64,000 nucleotides of DNA from Streptomyces guryensis (GTDB lineage Bacteria > Actinomycetota > Actinomycetes > Streptomycetales > Streptomycetaceae), in assembly GCF_021261325.1 (NCBI RefSeq), contig NZ_JAJSBI010000019.1, forward strand, positions 124,001-188,000, in the 5' to 3' direction. Of this stretch, positions 9,937 through 17,969 are shown piece by piece. The position numbers and the translations under genes were made by a program. Position 1 is the first letter of the stretch, and the number at the start of each line of letters is the position of its first letter. The notes beneath the pieces were generated by a model. The model was not told the origin of the DNA. It worked only from the letters and a program-made list of their open reading frames with translations, and searched no databases.

Positions 9937-9964
9937 CACCAATTTTGCAATGACACCAAGTTTT
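9937..9964. promoter_or_regulatory. Direct repeats between ABC exporter and TetR genes
   Basis: In the AT-rich 81-bp divergent promoter gap, CACCAATTTT (9937-9946) is echoed by CACCAAGTTTT (9954-9964) with a 17-bp offset. This is a candidate binding region for the adjacent TetR protein or part of the overlapping promoters. The assignment rests on position and repetition only. Confidence 0.3.
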
Positions 9965-9995
9965 CAGTGGGCCCAGCGAAAGCTAGGATTCGGAC

Positions 9996-10637
9996 ATGGC
10001 AGAGGGACTCAGGGAGCGGAAGAAGCGGCAGACCCGGCAGTACATCTCGGACGTCGCCACGGGGCTGTTCATCGAGCGTGGCTTCGACGCGGTGACCGTC
10101 GCGGAGATCGCCGAGGCCGCCGACGTCTCCGTCAACACCGTCTACAACTACTTCCCGGCGAAGGAGGACCTCTTCTTCGACCGCTCCGTCGGCATGGTCG
10201 ACCGGATGGCCCGCTGGGTCCGCGGCCGTAACAAGGGGGAGTCCGCCGCTGCCGCCGTGCTGCGGGAGCTGCGCGAGGAGGTGGAGGCGGTCTCGCCGAG
10301 GGTCGGACTGATCCCGGGGTACGCCGCCTTCATGCGCGTCATCGAGAACGCGCCGGCGCTGCGCTCCCGGCTGTGGGCGATCGGGCAGGAGGTTCAGGCC
10401 AATCTCGAACAGGCCCTGCGCGAGGACGTCGGCGCGGCCGACGACGACCCGATGCCGCATCTGATCGCCGGTCAGCTCGGCTGGGTGCACAGCTGTGTGA
10501 TGGGCGTCGTCGGCCGCGAGATGGTCAAGGGGCGCAACCCGGGCGAAGTATCACGAGAGGTACTGGTCCTCCTCGACGACATCGAGGAGCTGTTGGGCGA
10601 GAAGGTGCTCAACTACGCCGTCCGAGGCACGGAATGA
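9996..10637 (+). CDS. TetR-family transcriptional regulator
   Basis: 213-aa one-component regulator with an N-terminal TetR helix-turn-helix at about residues 10-56 (RQYISDVATGLFIERGFDAVTVAEIAEAADVSVNTVYNYFPAKEDLF, described in part). The C-terminal helical ligand-binding domain has no family-specific signature that I recognise. It is divergent from a DrrAB-type exporter operon with only 81 bp between starts. By analogy with other TetR/exporter pairs it probably represses the exporter and itself until an exported ligand binds. Confidence 0.93.
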   Translation: MAEGLRERKKRQTRQYISDVATGLFIERGFDAVTVAEIAEAADVSVNTVYNYFPAKEDLFFDRSVGMVDRMARWVRGRNKGESAAAAVLRELREEVEAVSPRVGLIPGYAAFMRVIENAPALRSRLWAIGQEVQANLEQALREDVGAADDDPMPHLIAGQLGWVHSCVMGVVGREMVKGRNPGEVSREVLVLLDDIEELLGEKVLNYAVRGTE

Positions 10638-10775
10638 CCCGCCCCGGTGTGATGTCCGTCAGATGAGACGTGACGCGCATTACTTACCGGTCACACAGCA
10701 CCTCACGAGCGCTAAGGTCCGCCGAAGAGGCAGACATAAACAGTGTGTAAGGCGTTTCAAAGGGGAGTCGTAAAC

Positions 10776-11624
10776 GTGGCACGGAAGCTTGCCGTCATCG
10801 GCGCCGGCTTGATGGGTTCCGGCATCGCCCAGGTCTCCGCCCAGGCGGGCTGGGACGTGGTCCTGCGTGACGTCACCGACGAAGCGCTGAAGCGTGGCAC
10901 CGACGGCATCAAGGCCTCGTACGACAAGTTCGTGAGCAAGGGGAGGATGGAGGCGCACGACGCCGACGCCGCCCTCGCGCGCATCACCGCGACCACCGAC
11001 CTCGACGCGGCAGCGGACGCCGATGTCGTCGTCGAGGCCGTCTTCGAGAAGCTGGAAGTGAAGCACGAGATCTTCCGGGCGCTCGACAAGATCGTGCGCC
11101 CCGACACCGTACTCGCCTCCAACACCTCCGCGATCCCGATCACCAAGATCGCGGCGGCCACCGAGCACCCCGAGCGGGTCGTCGGCGTCCACTTCTTCTC
11201 GCCGGTGCCGATGATGCAGCTCGTCGAACTCGTCCGCGGCTACAAGACGAGCGACGAAGCCCTCGCCACCGCGCGGGAGTTCGCCGAGTCCGTCGGCAAG
11301 ACCTGCATCGTCGTCAACCGGGACGTGGCGGGGTTCGTGACCACCCGTCTCATCTCCGCGCTGGTCGTCGAGGCGACCAAGCTCTACGAGTCGGGCGTGG
11401 CGAGCGCCGAGGACATCGACCTCGCCTGCAAGCTGGGCTTCGGCCACGCGATGGGCCCGCTGGCCACGGCGGACCTGACCGGCGTCGACATCCTGCTGCA
11501 CGCCACCAGCAACATCTACACCGAGTCGCAGGACGAGAAGTTCGCACCGCCGGAGCTGATGCGCCGGATGGTTGACGCCGGTGACATCGGACGCAAGAGC
11601 GGGCAGGGCTTCTACACGTACTGA
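10776..11624 (+). CDS. 3-hydroxybutyryl-CoA dehydrogenase
   Basis: Oxidises (S)-3-hydroxybutyryl-CoA, or reduces acetoacetyl-CoA in the reverse direction, using NAD(P). The 282-aa protein begins at the GTG at 10776 (GGGGAG nine bases upstream). A Rossmann nucleotide fold comes first (AVIGAGLMGSGIA, residues 6-18). The SNTSAIPI segment and catalytic His in VGVHFFSPVPMMQLVELV follow, then the C-terminal dimerisation domain (NRDVAGFVTTRLI, GFGHAMGPLATADLTGVD, GRKSGQGFYTY). Size and motifs match Streptomyces HbdA-type enzymes. In this window it forms a chemical link with the thiolase at 28.1 kb and IcmA at 46.1 kb on the acetoacetyl-CoA to butyryl-CoA route. A hairpin follows the stop. Confidence 0.93.
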   Translation: MARKLAVIGAGLMGSGIAQVSAQAGWDVVLRDVTDEALKRGTDGIKASYDKFVSKGRMEAHDADAALARITATTDLDAAADADVVVEAVFEKLEVKHEIFRALDKIVRPDTVLASNTSAIPITKIAAATEHPERVVGVHFFSPVPMMQLVELVRGYKTSDEALATAREFAESVGKTCIVVNRDVAGFVTTRLISALVVEATKLYESGVASAEDIDLACKLGFGHAMGPLATADLTGVDILLHATSNIYTESQDEKFAPPELMRRMVDAGDIGRKSGQGFYTY

Positions 11625-11659
11625 TACATCAGTACGTACCGCCACTGAAACCGCACAGG

Positions 11660-11682
11660 CCCCGCGGGTATCACCCGCGGGG
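11660..11682 (+). terminator. Hairpin after 3-hydroxybutyryl-CoA dehydrogenase
   Basis: Perfect 10-bp inverted repeat CCCCGCGGGT (11660-11669), 3-nt loop, complement at 11673-11682, 35 bp after the stop. There is no T-tract. It is a likely factor-assisted or I-shaped terminator. Confidence 0.65.
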
Positions 11683-11793
11683 GTGAATTCGGTATCGGTT
11701 CGCTTACAGACGGCAACTTCGTCGCCGCTGAAGCAGTCAGACGTTGCACAGCCACCGTCACGGAGTACGTCACCGCACTCTCGGGGAGCGCAT

Positions 11794-12117
11794 ATGTACA
11801 TCAGGGGCGACCACGCCGAGCTGGTCGTCGGGGGCCGCCTCGACGTCCGCAGCGCGGCGGACGCCCGTACGGTCCTGCACTCGGCCGTCGACGACGGAGC
11901 CGGCGACCTGGTGCTCGACCTGTCCGAACTGGACTCCTGGGACGCCACCGGACTCGGGGTGATCATGGGCGTCCACCGGCGGGCCGGCCGCTGCGGCCGG
12001 CGCCTGGTGCTGCGCGACGTTCCGCCGCAGATGCAGCGCCTGCTGGTGGCCACCCGGCTGCACCGGATCCTGGCGATCGAAGGCGGCATCGGGGTGGAGT
12101 CACTCCCCCGCGTGTGA
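11794..12117 (+). CDS. STAS-domain protein (anti-sigma factor antagonist type)
   Basis: 107-aa single STAS domain of the SpoIIAA/RsbV class, which releases sigma factors by binding their anti-sigma kinases. The ATG at 11794 has GGGGAG upstream; a longer in-frame start would run through the preceding terminator. The phosphorylation loop reads DSWDATGLGVIMG: the position usually occupied by phospho-serine is Thr52, preceded by Ala rather than Ser. This departs from the common DSSG motif but keeps a hydroxyl residue. No anti-sigma kinase or sigma gene is adjacent, so its partner lies elsewhere. Confidence 0.85.
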   Translation: MYIRGDHAELVVGGRLDVRSAADARTVLHSAVDDGAGDLVLDLSELDSWDATGLGVIMGVHRRAGRCGRRLVLRDVPPQMQRLLVATRLHRILAIEGGIGVESLPRV

Positions 12118-12324
12118 GCCCTCGGTGCAATCCACACGAGACTGTGACGTCTCGCACGGCGCGGTACCCCGGACTGTCGTAGATACTGAGCGAAGGTTTA
12201 GGGTTCGGTCGCCCGCTGCCTGACATCCCTGCAAGCGGGCCCGGACCAGAAGCGACAGCGCGGTGTGCAGCAAGGCCGGGAGGGGCTCTAAGGCACACAC
12301 GACGCTTTTGGGGGGCTTGAACCT

Positions 12325-14826
12325 ATGGACCCGAACATGCGGGGACCCGAGGAGTACGGCCATGACGGCGACGGCAGCGCGCCGCGCCAGCGCCCGCCCA
12401 GGGACCCCCTCACACCCGACTTCGGCCAGCACTCGCCCGCGCTCGCGCGCACGGTGCAACTCGTCACGGGCGACTACCTGCTCACCGTCAACCCCGTCGA
12501 CGGCAGCGAGATAGAGGCCTGCCCACCGGGCGAGCGCCCGGGGCGCCCCGAGAAGTTCACGGCGGCCGAGCGTGCCGAGGTGGACCGCGCCGCCAAGCCG
12601 CCCGTTCCACCGGGACCGGGCCGGCCGTCGCTGCATCTCCTGGAACGCCAGGAGGAGCGCGAGCGCCTGGTCCGGCTGCTGGCCCGCGGCCGTTCCGTGC
12701 GTCTCACCGGCCCCGCGGGCTCCGGCCGCACCGCCCTTCTCGACCTCGTCGCCGAGGACTGCGCCGACCTGGCCCCCGACGGCGTCGTCCGCCTCAGCGG
12801 CTTCCACCGCACGGCGAACGAACTGCTGTACGACCTCTTCTATGCCGTCTACCACGCGCCCCTGCACCGCCCGGAACAGGACGAACTGCTCGGGCTGGTC
12901 CGGGAGATCGGCGCGGTAGTCGTCCTCGACGACGTCGAGTTCGGCGGCGCCGGGCTCGACGAACTGCTGGACGCGACACCCGAGTGCGCCTTCGTGATCG
13001 GCGCCACGCCCGAGGTGCCCGCGCCCTCCGCCGACTCCACCCTCGAAGAGGTCTTCCTCGGCGGTCTCGACCGCGCGGGCGGCGTGGAGCTCATCGAGCG
13101 CGCCGTCGGCCGGACGCTGACGGAGGAGGAGGCCAACTGGGCCGGCGACCTCTGGTTCGAGTCCGAGGGCCTGCCGCTGCGCTTCGTCCAGGCCGGTGCC
13201 CTGCTGCGCCAGCGCGACCAGCAGCGCGCCGGGACCGGCGCCGTCGACACGTTCGGCGTCTTCGAGGACGCGATCCCTGCGGACGCGCCCTTCGACGTGT
13301 CTCTCCACGCCGAGGACGGCGACGAGGTACCCCTGCCGTCGCTCGGCGAGGCCGCCGCCCCCGCACCGCTGCTGGCCTCCCGGCTCAGCGCCTCGGCGCG
13401 CGCCACCCTGCGGTTCGCCGTGGCACTCGCCGGCGAGGTGCCGCACCAGGCCCATCTGCCCGCGCTGGTCGGCGACACCCACGCGGACGCCGCCCTCGGC
13501 GAACTGGCCTCCTGCGGACTGGTCTCGCCGGTCGGCTCCCGCTACCGGCTCGCCGCCGGGGTCCTCGCCCAGCTGGAGGCCGCCGGATACGGCGACGACA
13601 TCGAGGCGCAGGCCCTGGCCGCCGCCCAGCACTACGCCTGGTGGGCGGGGCACCCCTCGGTCACCCCGGAGCGGGTGTGCGCCGAGGCCGACGCCCTGCT
13701 CGCCGCGCTCGGCATCCTGGTGCCGGGCACGACCGCACCGGCCGAGGGCGAGGAGAGCGTCACCGTTCGGCTGGCCCGCACGGCAGCGCCCGCGTTCGCC
13801 GCGGGCCTGCACTGGAGCGCCTGGGAGCGGGCGCTGCGGTCCGGTGCCGAGGCATCCCGGCTCGCCGGCGAGGTGTCCGAACAGGCCTACTTCCACCACG
13901 AGTTGGGCATCCTCGCACTCTGCGGCGGACAGCTCGACCGGGCCCGCGCCGAGCTGGAGTCCTCCATCGGGCTGCGCGGTGCGCTCGCCGACAAGCGCGG
14001 CACCGTCGCGGGCCGCCGCGCCCTCGCCCTGGTCTCCGACCGCTCCGGCACCACGCCGGGCCTCGGCTCGATGGCGGGCGAGGAGGTCCCGGACGCGCGC
14101 TACGAGGAGTCCCAGTCGCCGCCCGGCGGAGTGCCGGCCGCGTTCGCGGTGAACCCGCCGCCTTCGTCCGGCGACACCTCGACCATCGTCGTCAACCGGG
14201 CCGTGTCCGGCCCGCCGCCCAGGACCCACCGCGGCGGCATCCGCGGCCTCGCCCGGCGCAACCTCGTCGCGGCCGGCGCGGGTGCGCTGCTCGCCGCCGT
14301 ACTCGGCACGGTCGTGACGCTCGGCGCCACGTCCAACAACGACGCCAACAACCCGTCCGACAAGGTCGGCGTCAACCCGTCCGCCAGCCAGGGCACCGAC
14401 GACGGCAGCCTTGGTGCGGACAAGCCGAAGAGCGACACCGGCACCGCGACGAGCCGCCCGACGAACCCGGGCGCCAGCGGCACACCCGGCACCTCGGGAG
14501 CCCCGACGCCGTCGTCGAGCACGGGTCAGCCGTCGGACAACCCGAGCGGCACGAAGGGGTCGGGCGGCGCTTCCACGCCTACGAAGTCGACATCTCCGAC
14601 GCCTACGAAGTCGACATCGCCGACGCCTACGAAGTCGGCCTCCCCGACGCCTACGAAGTCGGCGTCCCCTACACCGAGCGACACGTCTTCAACGACGCCG
14701 ACGCAGCCGACGTCACCGTCCACCTCCAACTCGGCCAGCGCGCCGATCACCTCCACCGCCCCGGTCACCAGCGCCCCGGCCTCGACGACCAGGCCGGCGA
14801 GCACCAGCTCCAGCCCGGTGATGTGA
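12325..14826 (+). CDS. P-loop ATPase with one membrane helix and Ser/Thr/Pro-rich tail
   Basis: 833-aa protein. After a charged, proline-rich N-terminus, a STAND-like nucleotide-binding module runs from about residue 105. It has Walker A LTGPAGSGRTALLD (about 127-140) and Walker B-like AVVVLDDVEFGG (about 197-208), followed by a winged-helix/TPR-like helical region to about 590. A single transmembrane helix lies at about 650-672 (NLVAAGAGALLAAVLGTVVTLGA). The last about 160 residues are low-complexity S/T/P/G with four perfect-phase TPTKS(T/A)SP repeats. This places the ATPase in the cytoplasm and the tail outside, probably in or across the cell wall. It may be a membrane-anchored sensor or signalling ATPase; the function is not established. 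The start follows GGGGGG. Confidence 0.85.
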   Translation: MDPNMRGPEEYGHDGDGSAPRQRPPRDPLTPDFGQHSPALARTVQLVTGDYLLTVNPVDGSEIEACPPGERPGRPEKFTAAERAEVDRAAKPPVPPGPGRPSLHLLERQEERERLVRLLARGRSVRLTGPAGSGRTALLDLVAEDCADLAPDGVVRLSGFHRTANELLYDLFYAVYHAPLHRPEQDELLGLVREIGAVVVLDDVEFGGAGLDELLDATPECAFVIGATPEVPAPSADSTLEEVFLGGLDRAGGVELIERAVGRTLTEEEANWAGDLWFESEGLPLRFVQAGALLRQRDQQRAGTGAVDTFGVFEDAIPADAPFDVSLHAEDGDEVPLPSLGEAAAPAPLLASRLSASARATLRFAVALAGEVPHQAHLPALVGDTHADAALGELASCGLVSPVGSRYRLAAGVLAQLEAAGYGDDIEAQALAAAQHYAWWAGHPSVTPERVCAEADALLAALGILVPGTTAPAEGEESVTVRLARTAAPAFAAGLHWSAWERALRSGAEASRLAGEVSEQAYFHHELGILALCGGQLDRARAELESSIGLRGALADKRGTVAGRRALALVSDRSGTTPGLGSMAGEEVPDARYEESQSPPGGVPAAFAVNPPPSSGDTSTIVVNRAVSGPPPRTHRGGIRGLARRNLVAAGAGALLAAVLGTVVTLGATSNNDANNPSDKVGVNPSASQGTDDGSLGADKPKSDTGTATSRPTNPGASGTPGTSGAPTPSSSTGQPSDNPSGTKGSGGASTPTKSTSPTPTKSTSPTPTKSASPTPTKSASPTPSDTSSTTPTQPTSPSTSNSASAPITSTAPVTSAPASTTRPASTSSSPVM
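14575..14670 (+). repeat. Four tandem 24-bp coding repeats
   Basis: Four consecutive 24-bp units encode TPTKSTSP, TPTKSTSP, TPTKSASP and TPTKSASP in the extracytoplasmic tail of the preceding ATPase. Copy number is likely to vary between strains by slippage. Confidence 0.9.
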
Positions 14827-14843
14827 GGGCCCGTACACACAAA

Positions 14844-14876
14844 GAGGGCCGGGTCCGTCCGACGGACCCGGCCCTC
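14844..14876. terminator. Strong bidirectional hairpin between convergent genes
   Basis: A 16-bp perfect inverted repeat (14844-14859 with 14861-14876, centre C) between the ATPase stop and the convergent nucS stop. Confidence 0.8.
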
Positions 14877-14895
14877 TCGTATGCGGCGACGGGGG

Positions 14896-15567
14896 TCAGA
14901 ACAACCGCAGCTTGTCGTCCTCGATGCCCCTCAGGGCGTCGTAATCCAGCACCGCGCAGCCGATTCCGCGGTCCGTGGCGAGGACGCGGGCCTGCGGCTT
15001 GATCTCCTGGGCCGCGAAGATGCCGCGGACCGGGGCGAGATGGGGATCGCGGTTCAGCAGCTCCAGGTAGCGGGTGAGCTGCTCCACGCCGTCGATCTCG
15101 CCGCGCCGCTTGATCTCGACCGCGACGGTCTGCCCGTCGGCGTCCCGGCACAGGATGTCGACCGGGCCGATGGCCGTCATGTACTCGCGGCGGATGAGCG
15201 TGTAGCCGTCGCCGAGCGTCTCGATGCGGTCCGCGAGGAGCTCCTGAAGGTGTGCTTCCACGCCGTCCTTGATCAGGCCGGGATCCACGCCCAGTTCGTG
15301 CGAGGAGTCATGGAGGATCTCCTCCATCGTGATGATGAGCTTCTCGCCCCCCTTGTTGATGACGGTCCAGACGCCCTCGTCGTCGCCCGCGCCTTCCTTC
15401 AGCGTGCAGGGCGGGGACATCCAGTTCAGGGGCTTGTAGGCGCGGTCGTCCGCGTGGATGGAGACGCTGCCGTCGGCCTTCACCAGGATCAGGCGGGGTG
15501 CCGAAGGGAGATGGGCGGTGAGCCGGCCCGCGTAGTCCACGGAGCATCGGGCAATGACGAGACGCAT
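14896..15567 (-). CDS. nucS: Mismatch-specific endonuclease NucS/EndoMS
   Basis: Actinobacterial non-canonical mismatch repair nuclease that cuts both strands at G-T, G-G and T-T mispairs with the DNA sliding clamp. From the ATG at 15567 (MRLVIARCSVDYAGRL) the protein has 223 aa, the length usual for Streptomyces NucS. The N-terminal DNA-binding domain covers about residues 1-110. The RecB-like nuclease domain contains the catalytic Asp/Glu-x-Lys set in VDILCRDADGQTVAVEIKRRGEIDG, with a conserved QLTRYLELL helix after it. The C-terminus ends LRLF, compatible with the clamp-binding tail seen in the family. It is divergent from the SCO5389-type gene. Confidence 0.95.
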   Translation of the reverse strand: MRLVIARCSVDYAGRLTAHLPSAPRLILVKADGSVSIHADDRAYKPLNWMSPPCTLKEGAGDDEGVWTVINKGGEKLIITMEEILHDSSHELGVDPGLIKDGVEAHLQELLADRIETLGDGYTLIRREYMTAIGPVDILCRDADGQTVAVEIKRRGEIDGVEQLTRYLELLNRDPHLAPVRGIFAAQEIKPQARVLATDRGIGCAVLDYDALRGIEDDKLRLF

Positions 15568-15878
15568 GGTCGGCAACGCTACTCGACGGGTGTGGGTCCA
15601 CGCGATTCGCCCTCCCGTCTCCCACCACCACCCTCAAACGAGGCCCTGCGGGCCGCCCTTGTTGTCCTGGAAGACCCGAGACAACCCTTGTTCATTCGTG
15701 GCTGATTGTGTGCCCAAAGAGGGCTCTCCATGTACGCATTTTCCTGGTGCCGTCACCGCCCGTTGCCTACGGTAGTAAACGGGAGGTCGCGAGGCGAGTA
15801 CTGAGCGTGTTCGGTATCGCGAACCCCCCTATCTGTCCGGCAACCCCTGTCGACCACGGGGGTGCGAGAGGAGAACCC
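15568..15878. other. 311-bp divergent intergenic region
   Basis: It separates divergent nucS and the SCO5389-type gene and carries their promoters. I see one short inverted repeat, GTTCG at 15809-15813 and CGAAC at 15820-15824. I find no RNA gene, terminator or credible small ORF; the open frames here lack ribosome sites. Confidence 0.5.
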
Positions 15879-16271
15879 ATGTCGCTCGACGTCTCACCGG
15901 CCCTACTCGAGAAGGCCGAGCGAGGCGAGGTCGACGAAGCAGAATTCGTCGACTGCGTCCGGACCTCCCTGCCTTACGCATGGGAGATGATCAGCTCCCT
16001 GGTGGCCCAGCTGAAGGTGGACGGCGGCAACTTCGCCGACAACCAGACGCCCCCGCCGGACGAGCAGGCACGCGGACAGCTGCTGCGTGCGCTCGCGAGT
16101 GACGCGATACGCGGCGCGCTGCAGCGGCACTTCGGAGTCCGGCTGGCCTTCCAGAACTGCCACCGGGTGGCGGTGTTCCCACTGGACGCCTCGGTCGACG
16201 AGACGCTGGCCCGCTTCACCTCGGTCCGCAGTCAGCTGCTCAATCAGTCCCCGGAGTTCCGGGACTGCTGA
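15879..16271 (+). CDS. SCO5389-family protein
   Basis: 130-aa cytoplasmic protein of unknown function conserved in streptomycetes. The start ATG at 15879 follows GAGAGGAGAA. Features are an acidic N-terminal helix (SPALLEKAERGEVDEAEFVDCVRTSLPYAWEMI), a central polar stretch (NQTPPPDEQARGQL), and a C-terminal part with three cysteines overall (DCVRT, QNCHR, FRDC). No signal peptide, membrane segment or catalytic motif is visible. The name follows the S. coelicolor homologue, recalled rather than searched. Confidence 0.8.
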   Translation: MSLDVSPALLEKAERGEVDEAEFVDCVRTSLPYAWEMISSLVAQLKVDGGNFADNQTPPPDEQARGQLLRALASDAIRGALQRHFGVRLAFQNCHRVAVFPLDASVDETLARFTSVRSQLLNQSPEFRDC

Positions 16272-16360
16272 GGAGCAAGCCGCTTGCTTGCCGCTCCGTA
16301 CGCGGGAGGTGCATTCAGTATTGGGGCGGCAAGCTCCGCAGCAGCCGGGCAGGAGCCCGT

Positions 16361-17389
16361 TCAACCGAGGTGCGGGAGCACCTCGGTGCCCAGCCGCCGT
16401 ACGTTCTCCTCGGTGGCCGCCAGGTCTCCCGAGCCCTCCACGAGCAGGGCGAAGCGGGAGATGCCGGTCCGCTCGCTGGTCGCGGCGAGCCGGTCGGCGC
16501 ACAGGCGCGGGGTGCCGACCGGGTGCAGTCCGCAGAGCAGTTCGGTGTATGCCAGGGGGTCGCGCATCTGCCGGGTCCGGCCGTCCACCGTGACATGTGC
16601 CTCCAGGCCGTGCTTCAGCCAGCCCGGCATCGCCTTCGTCAGGGTCTCCACCGCGTCCGTACGCCGGTCCGCGATCTGGCAGACGCCGGCCGAGACATGG
16701 GCCGCGCCCAGGACCGTTTCCGCGGAGTGTCCGGCGGCGCGCGCGAGCTGCTGCCACAGGGCGACCATCTCGGCCTTCTCCTCGTCACCCACATGCATGC
16801 CGAGCAGCATCGGCAGCCCGCGCTCGGCGGCCTGCCGCACACTCGACGGCGAGGTGCACGCGACGACGACCTCGGGGCCCGCGATGTCCGTCAGGGACTC
16901 CGACGGCCTTGGTACGACGGGCACTTCACGGAAGCCGAAGCGCTCCCCCGTGGCCCCGACCGACGGCTCGCGCAGCCAGCGCAGCAGCAGATCCAGTGCT
17001 TCGGGAAACCCCTCCTCGTACGCCTTGATGCCCGAGCCGAACACCTCCAGGTCGACCCACGGTCCGCCGCGGCCCACGCCCAGCGAGAAGCGCCCGCCGG
17101 AAGTGAGGTGGAGCAGCGCGGCCTGCTCGCCGACCGCCACGGGGTGGGCGGTGGGCAGGACGGTGACCGCAGTGCCGACGCGGAGCCTGCGGGTCCGGCC
17201 GAGGAGTAACGCCGCCAGGGTGATCGCCGACGGGCATGTCCCGTACGGCACGAAGTGGTGCTCGGCCAGCCAGACCGAGTCGAGGCCCGCTTCCTCGGCG
17301 ACCTCGGCCGAGCGGACCGCGCGGTGCAGCGCCTCCCCCTGGCCCTGACCCGGGAACTGGGCCGCCAACACGAAACTTCCTACGCGCAT
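16361..17389 (-). CDS. LLM-class F420/flavin-dependent oxidoreductase
   Basis: 342-aa TIM-barrel enzyme of the luciferase-like monooxygenase superfamily. Conserved blocks are the N-terminal strand MRVGSFVLAAQFPGQ, EEAGLDSVWLAEHHF (about residues 37-51), RLRVGTAVTVLPTAHPVAVGEQAALLHLTSGGRFSLGVGRG (about 80-120, described in part) and the C-terminal LCGLHPVGTPRLCADRLA. The start at 17389 is preceded by GGAAGCAGGAAAAG; an in-frame ATG further up is possible. The superfamily uses FMN or F420 to oxidise small organics. The substrate and the electron donor cannot be assigned here. It is monocistronic and diverges from the small Zn-ligand gene. Confidence 0.9.
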   Translation of the reverse strand: MRVGSFVLAAQFPGQGQGEALHRAVRSAEVAEEAGLDSVWLAEHHFVPYGTCPSAITLAALLLGRTRRLRVGTAVTVLPTAHPVAVGEQAALLHLTSGGRFSLGVGRGGPWVDLEVFGSGIKAYEEGFPEALDLLLRWLREPSVGATGERFGFREVPVVPRPSESLTDIAGPEVVVACTSPSSVRQAAERGLPMLLGMHVGDEEKAEMVALWQQLARAAGHSAETVLGAAHVSAGVCQIADRRTDAVETLTKAMPGWLKHGLEAHVTVDGRTRQMRDPLAYTELLCGLHPVGTPRLCADRLAATSERTGISRFALLVEGSGDLAATEENVRRLGTEVLPHLG

Positions 17390-17608
17390 CGCTTTTCCTG
17401 CTTCCTTGGCTCCGACGCGGAGCTCCCCCACCCGCATAACCGCCTGACACGTGACGAGGACACGGCCTGGCGAAGAGATTTGCGGATTGTCTGCAGAATG
17501 GGGGGTCGCGGCGGGGTCCGGGCCGGCCGGTGCTCTACGCGTACCCCCGTCGGCGCCCCGTAGGCTGGACACGGCCCGTGCTCCCTGTATAGCCCCGTGA
17601 GGTGTCCC

Positions 17609-17950
17609 GTGTCCCCGCGTCGCAACCGACCCAAGGGTGCCGACCCGTCGGGCTCGTCCGGCCGGAGCGGCGAGGACGACCGGTCCGGCCGTTACGGCGG
17701 CTGGCAGTCCACCGAGAGCTGGCAGGGCGAGGAGTGGAGCGTGCGGCACGTGGCGGGCGCGAGCGCGCAGGGCAAGACGTACCGCTGCCCCGGCTGCGAC
17801 CAGATGATCCCCTCCGGTGTCCCGCACGTGGTGGCCTGGCCGGAGCATTCGGGTGTCGACGAGCGCCGCCACTGGCACAAGGCGTGCTGGAACGCGAAGG
17901 ACCGCCGCACCACGCGGGTGCAGCGGTCCCGTAACGCGCCGAAGTTCTGA
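17609..17950 (+). CDS. Small protein with Cys/His zinc-ligand cluster
   Basis: 113-aa basic protein from the GTG at 17609 (GAGG upstream). The first 45 residues are polar and likely disordered. The C-terminal half has C60-x2-C63, His residues in AWPEH and RRHWH (80, 88, 90) and C93 (HKACWN). This spacing resembles an HNH-like or treble-clef zinc site but lacks a full nuclease signature. It is often labelled an ATP/GTP-binding protein in Streptomyces annotations, but I see no P-loop. The role is unknown. Confidence 0.8.
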   Translation: MSPRRNRPKGADPSGSSGRSGEDDRSGRYGGWQSTESWQGEEWSVRHVAGASAQGKTYRCPGCDQMIPSGVPHVVAWPEHSGVDERRHWHKACWNAKDRRTTRVQRSRNAPKF

Positions 17951-17969
17951 ACCGGTCCCCGGACTCTCC

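Noticed and set aside
12100..14229. 709-codon minus-strand frame opposite the ATPase gene
   Set aside because: Same cause: GC-biased antisense frame without motifs. The + strand protein has Walker motifs, a membrane helix and terminators at its borders.
14575..14670. Possible CRISPR array
   Set aside because: The four 24-bp units are directly adjacent with no spacers and encode an in-frame peptide repeat.
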